A stretch of DNA of 64,000 nucleotides from NCBI RefSeq assembly GCF_023757625.1, contig NZ_JALGBZ010000002.1:248001-312000 (forward strand). Direction: 5' to 3'. Source of the DNA: Halomonas sp. S3-1-1. Its GTDB lineage: Bacteria; Pseudomonadota; Gammaproteobacteria; Pseudomonadales; Halomonadaceae. A program made the position numbers and the translations under genes. Under the pieces are notes generated by a model. That model saw nothing but the letters and a program-made list of their open reading frames with translations, was not told where the DNA came from and searched no databases. This document shows positions 16,512 to 24,213 of the stretch, in pieces (position 1 is the first letter of the stretch; the number at the start of each line of letters is the position of its first letter).

Positions 16512-17927
16512 ATGAGTCTGGCTGCTAATGGCATGAATGATCACACTGCTGCTCCATGCCCTAAGGAGATTGATCAAAATGAGAAAGCTGAAATTGAAGG
16601 CCACCGCAGGAGGGGGAGCCTGAAAAAAATACTAAAGGAACTCGATGAACTATTCTTGATAGAACAGCGTTTTGATCTTGCACCATATGTGCACTGGAAA
16701 GGAAACTCAGTAGCGCCAATGCATCGATGGTTCCGATATCGTGAAGCATATTCACCAGAGTTAATTGACAAATTAGAATTAGGATGTCGGATTCTTGATC
16801 CTTTTTGTGGATGTGGTTCTATCCCAATCGGCGCAGCTACTAGGGGGAAAAAGGCAGTTGGTATCGACCTTAACCCAATTGCTGCTTTTTCTACAAAGGT
16901 GAAGCTTACACCATTAAATGAGTCTTCAATTAAGAATGTTAAAAGTTTTCTTGAAGAGTTGCCTAAAAATATTTTTAGTCATGATCGCTGGCCGCAGCCA
17001 GAACTAAGTATCGCAACAAAAGTATTCGAGCCTCGTGTTCTAGATATGGTGCTTAGGTCAAGGGCTGCTATTGAATTTTGTTTCTCAAACAATACAGATG
17101 CAAGAGATTTTGTATTTCTAGCCTGGCTATCTATTCTAGAAACAGTGGGGAGCTATTATAAAGAAGGTAATGGGATTAAGTACAGGAACAAAAGACGGAA
17201 AAAAGGGAAATATGAAGATCGAGTAGATGGAGAGTGGCAGTTAGCAAGGTTTGGCTCAGATCAAGAAAAGTTTTTCATAGATGCTTTTTCTAAGCAACTT
17301 AGTATGATGATTGAGGATTCTGCGCTCTGGGAGTCTGGTTCTTGGGAAGGTCAAAAAGTTATTGGGGGGAGCGCCTTTAATCTATCTGACTTTACTAGGG
17401 GCGATAATTTTGACTCGGTTATCTTTAGTCCTCCTTATGCGAATCGATTCGACTACTTCGAGTCTTTTAAAGTTGAGCTTTGGTTCGGAAATTTTGTAAA
17501 GTCTTATGCGGACTTGGGCAGCTTAAGAAAAGCTTCGATGAGATCACATTTAAATGCAGATCTTAAGCGTCCGGCTACGCCCCCTGAGTCACTGGAGGAT
17601 TTGATCGCTTTGATGGATCAGGAGGCTAGTAGCTGGCGCATGGGAGTGCCAGACCTCATGCGTGGATACTTTCATGATTTAGGTATTGTTCTTCGACAAT
17701 GTCGAGCAGCTGTCCCAAAGGGTAAATGTCATATAGTAGTCGGTAATTCAGCATTCGCAGGAGTCATTATACCTACGGACGTTCTGACAGCTATTATAGG
17801 CCTTAAAGTCGGATTTAAAAAAGCTAAAATTCTAGAAACGCGCCACTTAACAGTAGCGCCGCAGCAAAGAAATTTATTGAAAGGTTTTGAATCATACATG
17901 CGTGAATCAATTGTGGTGCTTGAATGA
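16512..17927 (+). CDS. DNA amino-methyltransferase 1 of restriction-type operon
   Basis: A 471-residue S-adenosylmethionine-dependent DNA methyltransferase. Motif I is DPFCGCGS (residues 96-103), with GIDLNPIAA as motif II. The catalytic motif IV is SPPY (306-309) in FSPPYANRFDYF. SPPY points to amino methylation of cytosine (N4), or possibly adenine (N6), not C5. An insert of about 200 residues separates motifs I and IV and may contain target recognition. Strongly AT-rich, unlike the host. The start at 16512 has a weak site; ATG 16533 is an alternative. The stop overlaps the next start (ATGA), coupling it to the second methyltransferase. It would protect the element's own DNA. Confidence 0.85.
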   Translation: MSLAANGMNDHTAAPCPKEIDQNEKAEIEGHRRRGSLKKILKELDELFLIEQRFDLAPYVHWKGNSVAPMHRWFRYREAYSPELIDKLELGCRILDPFCGCGSIPIGAATRGKKAVGIDLNPIAAFSTKVKLTPLNESSIKNVKSFLEELPKNIFSHDRWPQPELSIATKVFEPRVLDMVLRSRAAIEFCFSNNTDARDFVFLAWLSILETVGSYYKEGNGIKYRNKRRKKGKYEDRVDGEWQLARFGSDQEKFFIDAFSKQLSMMIEDSALWESGSWEGQKVIGGSAFNLSDFTRGDNFDSVIFSPPYANRFDYFESFKVELWFGNFVKSYADLGSLRKASMRSHLNADLKRPATPPESLEDLIALMDQEASSWRMGVPDLMRGYFHDLGIVLRQCRAAVPKGKCHIVVGNSAFAGVIIPTDVLTAIIGLKVGFKKAKILETRHLTVAPQQRNLLKGFESYMRESIVVLE

Positions 17928-19342
17928 GTGATCTAAACTACGATTTGTTTAATACACATTCAAGTGATCTTGAGAAAATGCAACTGACGAAATCTCAGAA
18001 GTCTGAGGAAATGATGCTGGGAAATATCCGTGAAGTTGAAGAGTTCCCTAGAATAGAAGACGTGAAACACGGTGAACTTTTAAGTCTTAAGTTGTCAGCG
18101 AGAACCTCAGGCCTGACTCATGGGTTTCATCGATTTCCTGCAAAATATATTCCGCAAGTACCGAAGTGGGCGTTAAAAAATTTCACTACACCTAATAGTG
18201 TAGTACTGGATCCATTTATGGGGTCTGGTACAACATTAGTAGAAGCTCTTCGCTCAGTCAATAACGCTTTTGGCACTGATATTGACCCTTTAGCATGCCT
18301 ATTAAGTAAGGCGAAGACTAGCGATGTTAGTTTGGATCGCTTAAGAGAACTTGCTAGCTTTCTGACACCAGATAAACTTCCTGAAGTGGTTGTTCCTTTC
18401 CTTCCGATGTCCGGTGTTAAAAACATAACACATTGGTTCACAGAAGGTGCCTGGAAGGATCTATGTAGGATTTATTTTGCGATAGAAAAGCTCGATTGTT
18501 CTTGTGATGAACGAAATTTTTTTCTAGCTGTATTTAGCTCTATACTTCGTCTGGTATCAAATGCTGATAATCAGACCCAGAAGACATACGTGTCTGGAAC
18601 TTTAAAAAAATATCCTCCTGATGTTTTGACAACTTTCGAAAAATATTTGCGGAAAGCAATTAAAGGAGTAACTGAACTTTCTTTAGTTCGAGGTGAGCGG
18701 CAGGCACATGTCCTAGCTGGTTCAGCTACATCTTTACCTTTAGATAATAATTCAGTGGATCTGATTGTTACGAGTCCTCCATATCTTGATTCCGTCGATT
18801 ATATGTATAACTTTATGCTGGAATATTTTTGGCTTGGGCCAAGCTTAGGTGTACCAAGTCGAGTTGAATACAATCTCCGAAGACGTATGCCAATAGGGTC
18901 TAAGAACCCAATTAGCCCAGCTACTAGTATTGACTCAACAATACTGGAGTTGTTTGATCCAAAACAGATCCCTGAATATCGGAGAAAAGCCGTTTTATCT
19001 TACTTTAGCATGATGCAGAGTCATTTTTTTGAAGCAGCACGTGTTATGAAAGAAGAGGGCAGGTATGTTTTAGTAGTTGGTAATAGCGAGGCTGCAAAGG
19101 GCATTCTACCTGTGCATGATTGTTTGCTAAGGTTAGCTAAGATGGCTGGGCTTCACCTTGAAAAAGCATTTGCCTATCGTATTCGCCGTCATTACATGAA
19201 ATTTCCACGGAAAGGGCGTGGAGGAATAATTTTGATGGATTGGGTTATTACTCTTAAGAAAACAAAGCACGAAATCCCTGATAATGAAGATCGACTCCCT
19301 CTTCCTCATGTAACGATTGGAGCGGATGAGGTGGCCAATTGA
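17924..19342 (+). CDS. DNA amino-methyltransferase 2 of restriction-type operon
   Basis: A 472-residue second amino-methyltransferase. It has HGFHRFPAKYIPQ (66-78), then motif I DPFMGSGTT (96-104), GTDIDPLA as motif II, and motif IV SPPY (284-287) in TSPPYLDSVDYMY. Length, motif order and spacing mirror the preceding gene, so the two are probably anciently related and methylate opposite strands or halves of one site (inference). Both ends are coupled: ATGA with gene 1, and TTGA with gene 3. Confidence 0.87.
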   Translation: MSDLNYDLFNTHSSDLEKMQLTKSQKSEEMMLGNIREVEEFPRIEDVKHGELLSLKLSARTSGLTHGFHRFPAKYIPQVPKWALKNFTTPNSVVLDPFMGSGTTLVEALRSVNNAFGTDIDPLACLLSKAKTSDVSLDRLRELASFLTPDKLPEVVVPFLPMSGVKNITHWFTEGAWKDLCRIYFAIEKLDCSCDERNFFLAVFSSILRLVSNADNQTQKTYVSGTLKKYPPDVLTTFEKYLRKAIKGVTELSLVRGERQAHVLAGSATSLPLDNNSVDLIVTSPPYLDSVDYMYNFMLEYFWLGPSLGVPSRVEYNLRRRMPIGSKNPISPATSIDSTILELFDPKQIPEYRRKAVLSYFSMMQSHFFEAARVMKEEGRYVLVVGNSEAAKGILPVHDCLLRLAKMAGLHLEKAFAYRIRRHYMKFPRKGRGGIILMDWVITLKKTKHEIPDNEDRLPLPHVTIGADEVAN

Positions 19343-20535
19343 AAACTAGCTTTCCACAAGCTTCACTAGCTACAGACTTTTGGAGAGTTAATAGCTATGG
19401 GTATCCATGCTTTTTTAGTGAAAGTGCAAAGGCTCAAGAAGCATGGAGTACATTACTTTCTTTTTTTGAGTATTCACAATATGATTTGCTAAAAGACTAT
19501 TGGTCATCACCAATGGCACCACGAAAGCTTAGCCCACATGCTGTAGAAAGCTGGAAGGCTACCTTTGAGGAATTTGGCATTCTTTTTGTCGAATCAAGAT
19601 CCAATCTTATCACTATTACACCAGCGGGCAATCAACTTATTGAAGCCGCACATAATAACAACAAGGTTGAGTTTGCTTGGATTGGTCTGAATCTTTTGTT
19701 TCGTTATCCGCTTCGTGGCCCTAGGCGCCCCAAGAGTTCTGCACATCAAGATGCTGATCTATTAATTTACCGATTTTTGTATTCAGCACTTTTAGATCTG
19801 GATAATTATTTATGGTGGACGGAGCTTGAATACATTCTTTGTAGAGTATTCCAAACTCTTCATGCAAAAGATGCAATTGATGATGTTATACGCTTAAGAA
19901 ACCAACCAGAGCTTCTTTCTCACCTTGATCTTCCGGTAGCTAAGAAAAAAGGTGCGTTCTACAACTCACTCAATCAGGTCGCAGTTCATGCTGGGATGAA
20001 CCATTTGATATTAGGTCGCGAGGATCTTGACAGCCCCTATGGCGTTGAGCAGTCAGATCGCAGACAATTCATTCAACATGATTGGATTGGAATGGTAAGA
20101 AAGGCGCTATCCAATAATAGAGATTCGGATCAGTGTACAACAGGAGGATTTGCTATTTCCCGGTTACCTGCAGCTCCCAAGTTTCAGGATGAACGAGAAT
20201 ATTTTGACTACTTGGGTGCACCCGTAATTTCAATGCTGTCTAAATCTAGAGCTTCTCTTGACAGTGTTTTTTTGCAAGGAGAGCAAGTTTACTTTCTGAC
20301 TGAAAAAGAAAGCCATTTTTTGGTCTATCAACAATATATATCTGGACATGTTGCATCCCTTTGTCAGCTTGCTCGAGGGCAGCGTATAATTCTTAGTTAT
20401 GACGAAGCTTGGACTTATATAGTCGAAGAAAAAGAGTTATTGGATGCTAACACTGTCAAAATCAAGATACGACGTGCTAGGCCAATATCAAATATTCATG
20501 CAATTCGATCCTTGCGCGGTGAATACAATGTCTGA
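19339..20535 (+). CDS. Unrecognised third component of restriction-type operon
   Basis: A 398-residue protein I cannot assign. It starts at TTG 19339, overlapping the methyltransferase stop (TTGA). Residues around 65-100 (LSPHAVESWKATFEEFGI, then ITITPAGNQLIEAA) read like a winged helix-turn-helix, suggesting DNA binding. The C-terminal part has a beta-rich segment with LARGQRIILSYDEAWTYIVEE. No nuclease, methylase or ATPase motif is evident. In gene order it takes the place that YdiR holds in the BsuMI locus, between the methyltransferases and the McrB-like subunit. A specificity or adaptor role is a guess. Confidence 0.7.
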   Translation: MKTSFPQASLATDFWRVNSYGYPCFFSESAKAQEAWSTLLSFFEYSQYDLLKDYWSSPMAPRKLSPHAVESWKATFEEFGILFVESRSNLITITPAGNQLIEAAHNNNKVEFAWIGLNLLFRYPLRGPRRPKSSAHQDADLLIYRFLYSALLDLDNYLWWTELEYILCRVFQTLHAKDAIDDVIRLRNQPELLSHLDLPVAKKKGAFYNSLNQVAVHAGMNHLILGREDLDSPYGVEQSDRRQFIQHDWIGMVRKALSNNRDSDQCTTGGFAISRLPAAPKFQDEREYFDYLGAPVISMLSKSRASLDSVFLQGEQVYFLTEKESHFLVYQQYISGHVASLCQLARGQRIILSYDEAWTYIVEEKELLDANTVKIKIRRARPISNIHAIRSLRGEYNV

Positions 20536-21766
20536 AATTAATGAGAGCAAGCTTATTGATAGTGGTGCGATTCCTCCAACTGATTTTCATGATTCTATTG
20601 AGCGTCTCAATGAGATTGCCGGTTATGAGCTAGAAATTCCAGAAGATTTTGAAGATAGGTTAAATCGCGCAACAGAAGAACTGGTTGTTCCTGAAGAGGC
20701 TCTTCGAGAAATTGCTGCGGCAATCCGTGTCGGTCATGTTGTGCTTCAAGGGCCACCTGGCACTGGAAAAAGCTCTCTTATTCGCGCACTAGCAAAAGCT
20801 TTTAATGCCTCTACTTATGCTGTAACAGCACATGAAGATTGGACAACTTACGATATAATAGGTAGGCTTGAGCTTAGGCTTACTGAAGATAAAAAAGAAG
20901 AAATTGTACCAATCAATGGTTCACTTACTGAATCTGTCATCAGGTGTGGAAATAATGTAGTGCAACATTTTGATGATCCGAATCATGAGCAGGCAGAATG
21001 GCTTCTGATAGATGAATTAAACCGTGCTCATCTTGATAAAGCGTTTGGTGAACTATTCTCTGTTCTAGGAACAGATAGCTTGGTGCCAATAAATCTTCCA
21101 CATCAAGTTGAAGGAAACCGAGAACTAGTAATCCCGAGACGTTTTCGCATAATTGCTACATTGAACTCTTATGATAAGCAATTTGTTCAGAGCCTTAGCC
21201 AAGCAATTCGTAGGCGTTTTACTTTTATTACGTTAGACATTCCTAGACGAAAGCAGAATGATGAGAAATGGGTTTTCGACTTGTCTCATCCTACTGCTGC
21301 AATTCGAGAATTTTCTTTTGTTATAAATCGAGCAGCACAACGAATTGCACGTCGGGAGTGTTCTTTAGGTCAGAATGATATAAATACTGTGTCAGAAAGT
21401 ATAGTTATTGATGTAACTAAGAATCATATTAAACGAATTACAATATTATTTGATATAGTAGAGTCTGTTAGGTTTGCTTCTGAAGGGGATTTTATCCCAC
21501 ACTTACCTATAGGCACAGCACAGCTTATTGACACTATCGAGCTGTTTTTGACAAGAATTCGACAGGATGAAATTCAAGAACTGGGCGCCGTAGACAAAGT
21601 ATTAGATTGGGCTGCTTCTGTTAAGCTGGCCCCTCTTTTTGAATCAGATGTACTTAATCCTGAACAACTTATTCAATTTGCAAAAACTTTGCAGCCTCCT
21701 TTTGATCAGCGTTTTTCTAGACAGCTTTTAGTTATTTCAGCATCGGGGATGCATTTTGTTCCATAA
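20528..21766 (+). CDS. McrB-like AAA+ ATPase subunit
   Basis: A 412-residue AAA+ protein of the MoxR/McrB branch. Walker A is GPPGTGKSS (75-83) and Walker B is LLIDELNRA (159-167), with the E-L-N-R-A form usual in McrB-type motors. Sensor 1 is TLNSYDK (211-217), followed by an arginine-finger block RRRF (228-231). McrB motors are normally GTP-dependent, but nucleotide preference cannot be read here. The start at ATG 20528 overlaps the preceding stop by 8 bp; the longer frame from 20444 lies inside the upstream gene. It would form the translocating ring for the nuclease encoded next. Confidence 0.85.
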   Translation: MSEINESKLIDSGAIPPTDFHDSIERLNEIAGYELEIPEDFEDRLNRATEELVVPEEALREIAAAIRVGHVVLQGPPGTGKSSLIRALAKAFNASTYAVTAHEDWTTYDIIGRLELRLTEDKKEEIVPINGSLTESVIRCGNNVVQHFDDPNHEQAEWLLIDELNRAHLDKAFGELFSVLGTDSLVPINLPHQVEGNRELVIPRRFRIIATLNSYDKQFVQSLSQAIRRRFTFITLDIPRRKQNDEKWVFDLSHPTAAIREFSFVINRAAQRIARRECSLGQNDINTVSESIVIDVTKNHIKRITILFDIVESVRFASEGDFIPHLPIGTAQLIDTIELFLTRIRQDEIQELGAVDKVLDWAASVKLAPLFESDVLNPEQLIQFAKTLQPPFDQRFSRQLLVISASGMHFVP

Positions 21767-23036
21767 AAATGAAAATCATACTGAGTATCGTTTTTTTCAG
21801 GAGGCGCTCCCGCTGCTTTCGACGTATTTCTCTGGAGAGAGTGTTGAAATTGCAAACGTAAATATCCCTGCTGGACAAGATTCAGATGATGAAAGTCTCA
21901 AGTTTGTTGATCAGATCAGGTTTCGTCATGCAATTGCAAGTTGTACGTCACTTATCCCAATAGTACATAAAATTGAAGGTCAAGTATCCAATTTGACTGA
22001 TACGTTACGTAAAGAAACGAAAGGTGAAATCCGCGGACGACTGGATATACAAAGGTATATGGCTAGAAGAATATCGACAAAAACTTGGCCTAGAACTTAT
22101 CCGGTTTTGGTAACAACGACTAAACCTAACACTCCAGAAAATCGTCTTGTAGTTCAATTGTTTCGTATACTCCTTTCTAGATTGCATACTAATACACACC
22201 CATTGAATTACTCAGAATCAAAGCTTGGGCAAAGTTGCAGAAACTGGATTAGGGCACGACTTAGAAGCGAACCTTGGGTAGATGTTTCAGGTTCATCTTC
22301 AATTCAAAGACTTTTTTTGGAAGCTTCACGGCGGACTGCTAGGCGACAAACAGGAAATGACTACTCATACTTAGAGTTGATTAAGTTTATAAAAGATTGG
22401 AAGCTATTGGGGGAGGATATTGCAGGAGGCCCTTCTTCAAATCATTTTATCAATTCGATGTTTGCCTTTCCCACAGATCAATCATTTATGGATAGGATCT
22501 ATGAGATCTGGTGTATTCGTCAAATAGGTCAAGCCCTAACAACGCTTGGGGCCACTTTGCTCGATGGGCCGCATGCTCTGTATCAAAATAGAAAATATCC
22601 TATTTATGATTTTGAATTAGAGGGGGATCGTATAAGAGTCTTCTTTCAACGTTCTTTACCTCATGAAAATGCTAGATGGGCTTATACTTCAACGAGTGCA
22701 AAGATACGAGCTATTCCTGATATAATTGTTATAGCTAATGAAGTCCACTATATCATATTTGATGCAAAAAATCGGCTAGTGACCGGTTCTACTAGATCCG
22801 AGGAAACTTATAAGATGCTTGGTTATTTTGAAAATTTTAATAGTATTTTAAAAGGAAAAAGCAATTGGGGGGTATTGGCTTTTACTTCTAATGACTTGTT
22901 TCGTCGAACACTCGTTTCAGATAACGGGCGTCGTTTAGAGCTGATAAGCGCTCACCCTAAGAATCCTACAAAATGTGGTTTTAGTTCTGATGTGCGGTCT
23001 ATAATTAATGAGTGGTTGAAAAGTTGGAAGTCCTAA
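21756..23036 (+). CDS. McrC-like / LlaJI-type PD-(D/E)xK nuclease subunit
   Basis: A 426-residue protein with the N-terminal GEIRGRLDIQRYMARR block (90-105) seen in McrC/DUF2357-type subunits. The C-terminal nuclease core reads IPDIIVIANEVHYIIFDAKN, giving Asp322 and the D-A-K triad at 336-338. This is the cleavage subunit expected beside an McrB-like motor. The start is TTG 21756, which overlaps the McrB-like stop by 11 bp and has gggga about 7 bp upstream; no in-frame ATG is available until far inside. Last gene of the AT-rich operon. Confidence 0.8.
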   Translation: MFHKNENHTEYRFFQEALPLLSTYFSGESVEIANVNIPAGQDSDDESLKFVDQIRFRHAIASCTSLIPIVHKIEGQVSNLTDTLRKETKGEIRGRLDIQRYMARRISTKTWPRTYPVLVTTTKPNTPENRLVVQLFRILLSRLHTNTHPLNYSESKLGQSCRNWIRARLRSEPWVDVSGSSSIQRLFLEASRRTARRQTGNDYSYLELIKFIKDWKLLGEDIAGGPSSNHFINSMFAFPTDQSFMDRIYEIWCIRQIGQALTTLGATLLDGPHALYQNRKYPIYDFELEGDRIRVFFQRSLPHENARWAYTSTSAKIRAIPDIIVIANEVHYIIFDAKNRLVTGSTRSEETYKMLGYFENFNSILKGKSNWGVLAFTSNDLFRRTLVSDNGRRLELISAHPKNPTKCGFSSDVRSIINEWLKSWKS

Positions 23037-23182
23037 GATCGGTATTATTGTAAATGCTACTAAGTGCCTGATCTTAAGTTTTTGTGTAATGTTGGAGTCA
23101 GATGTCTCTAACGGATGGAAACATGTTAAGGAGTTTCGTTACTCCTCTTACTGACTCTGAATAGCAGATGCTATCTTCCGCC

Positions 23183-23251
23183 TATCACTACGGAGAGAAG
23201 CGTGCTGAATGCCGCCGTGCACATGCCATCCTATTGAGCAATCAAGGCTGC
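23183..23251 (+). pseudogene. Possible fragment of IS630-type transposase
   Basis: The frame from 23183 reads YHYGEKRAECRRAHAILLSNQG, reminiscent of the N-terminal R-x-RAHAILL segment of IS630-family transposases. It has an in-frame stop just upstream and no continuation. The surrounding 224 bp (23037-23260) contain no gene. Only 23 residues are seen, so the call is weak. Confidence 0.35.
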
Positions 23252-23260
23252 AAAAAAACA

Positions 23261-23545
23261 CTAATGCGAAGCAAGCTCGTTGAAAAAGGCCGGGTTGTCC
23301 TGAATCGTCGCCAGTACCTTAGCGGCTAGCCCCGTTGGATTACGGCGCTTGGTTTCCCAGCTCTTGATGGTGTCTACACTGGTTCCCATAGCTTTGGCAA
23401 ACTCAGCTTGAGAAACATGAAGCTTGGCGCGGATAGCTTTCACGTCAGCCACCTCATGGCGAGTGATACGGCTGGCCTGCGCTTTACCTTGTTTAATCTC
23501 AACGGCTTCCTGCAGTGATGATTGCAGCTCGTCAAAGATGCTCAT
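23261..23545 (-). CDS. higA: HigA/NadS-type antitoxin
   Basis: A 94-residue XRE-fold antitoxin. The helix-turn-helix lies at residues 38-75 (LHVSQAEFAKAMGTSVDTIKSW), followed by an NPTGLAAKVL helix. It resembles HigA2/NadS antitoxins, which follow their toxin gene. The start overlaps the toxin stop by 4 bp, so the pair is coupled. It would neutralise the toxin and repress the shared promoter upstream of 23880. Confidence 0.85.
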   Translation of the reverse strand: MSIFDELQSSLQEAVEIKQGKAQASRITRHEVADVKAIRAKLHVSQAEFAKAMGTSVDTIKSWETKRRNPTGLAAKVLATIQDNPAFFNELASH

Positions 23546-23880
23546 TTGGAAACCTCCCCCTTCAATTGGTGGGTCAGTGTTTTCAGTGCGGCCTTTTCAG
23601 CGGGCGTTAAGCTGTCCTTCACGCTCTTGGGGTAGGCCAGTATAAGGTAGATTCTCTCTGCCGTTGCCAAAAAGTAGATAACTCTGGCACCGCCGCTCTT
23701 GCCTTGGTTGCCCAACGGCATGCGTATTTTGCGCAGCCCTCCCGTGCCCTGAATCAGGTCACCTTTGTCGGGTTGGGCAATCAGGGTGCGCTGCAGCTCC
23801 TTTAATTCGTCGTCTGTCGCAATCGCCTGGATCTGGCGGGTGAACGTCGGGGTTTCGATAAATTCAATCGCATGACTCAC
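23542..23880 (-). CDS. higB: HigB-type (RelE superfamily) toxin
   Basis: A 112-residue toxin. The GDLIQGTGGLRKIRMP block and the SGGARVIYFLA strand are close to the Vibrio HigB2 type of ribosome-dependent mRNA interferase. Toxin-first order fits the hig arrangement. It lies just inside the right attachment site, where a toxin-antitoxin pair would select against loss of the element. Confidence 0.87.
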   Translation of the reverse strand: MSHAIEFIETPTFTRQIQAIATDDELKELQRTLIAQPDKGDLIQGTGGLRKIRMPLGNQGKSGGARVIYFLATAERIYLILAYPKSVKDSLTPAEKAALKTLTHQLKGEVSK

Positions 23881-23979
23881 GTTAGGGCACTTCCTTTAGC
23901 CAATGCATTGATTTAGTGTACATAGTACATTTATGGTTATCAATTATCCACCCTATATTTTGCTGTAGCTGGCAGTGAT

Positions 23980-24126
23980 TTGGTTGCCAACTGGTCGTCG
24001 CTTGGTTGTCATTTGGCTGCTAACAGGGTGAAAGCAGTGAGAGTAATGTAAATCATGGAAACCTTAACTCATTAAAAAGCTTTTGTTTCCGCATTGCAGG
24101 CGCGATCCCAAAGTTTGTTTGGTTGC
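23980..24126. promoter_or_regulatory. Candidate integrase arm-type sites, right end
   Basis: TTGGTTGC at 23980-23987, TTGGTTGT at 24002-24009, TTGGCTGC at 24013-24020 and TTGGTTGC at 24119-24126, the last one touching attR. Spacings of 22 and 11 bp match helical phasing and the 11-bp spacing at the left end. The rest of 23881-24126 holds an AT-rich promoter-like region for the toxin-antitoxin pair. Confidence 0.45.
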
Positions 24127-24172
24127 ACTCATAATCCCTTGGTCGTAGGTTCAAGTCCTACTGGGCCCACCA
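24127..24172 (+). repeat. attR: 46-bp direct repeat (tRNA 3' fragment)
   Basis: An exact copy of 6516-6561, ending in the tRNA CCA. It contains only the anticodon-to-3' part of the tRNA and is not a functional gene. It marks the right boundary of the element; host-like GC-rich genes resume at 24214. Confidence 0.95.
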
Positions 24173-24213
24173 TTTCTTTTGGCCGATATATCCCCATTAC
24201 TTGAGCCAAGCGC

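Noticed and set aside
24127-24172. Second tRNA gene at the right end
   Set aside because: Only the 3' 46 bases of the tRNA are present; the acceptor 5' strand and D arm are missing. It is an attachment site.
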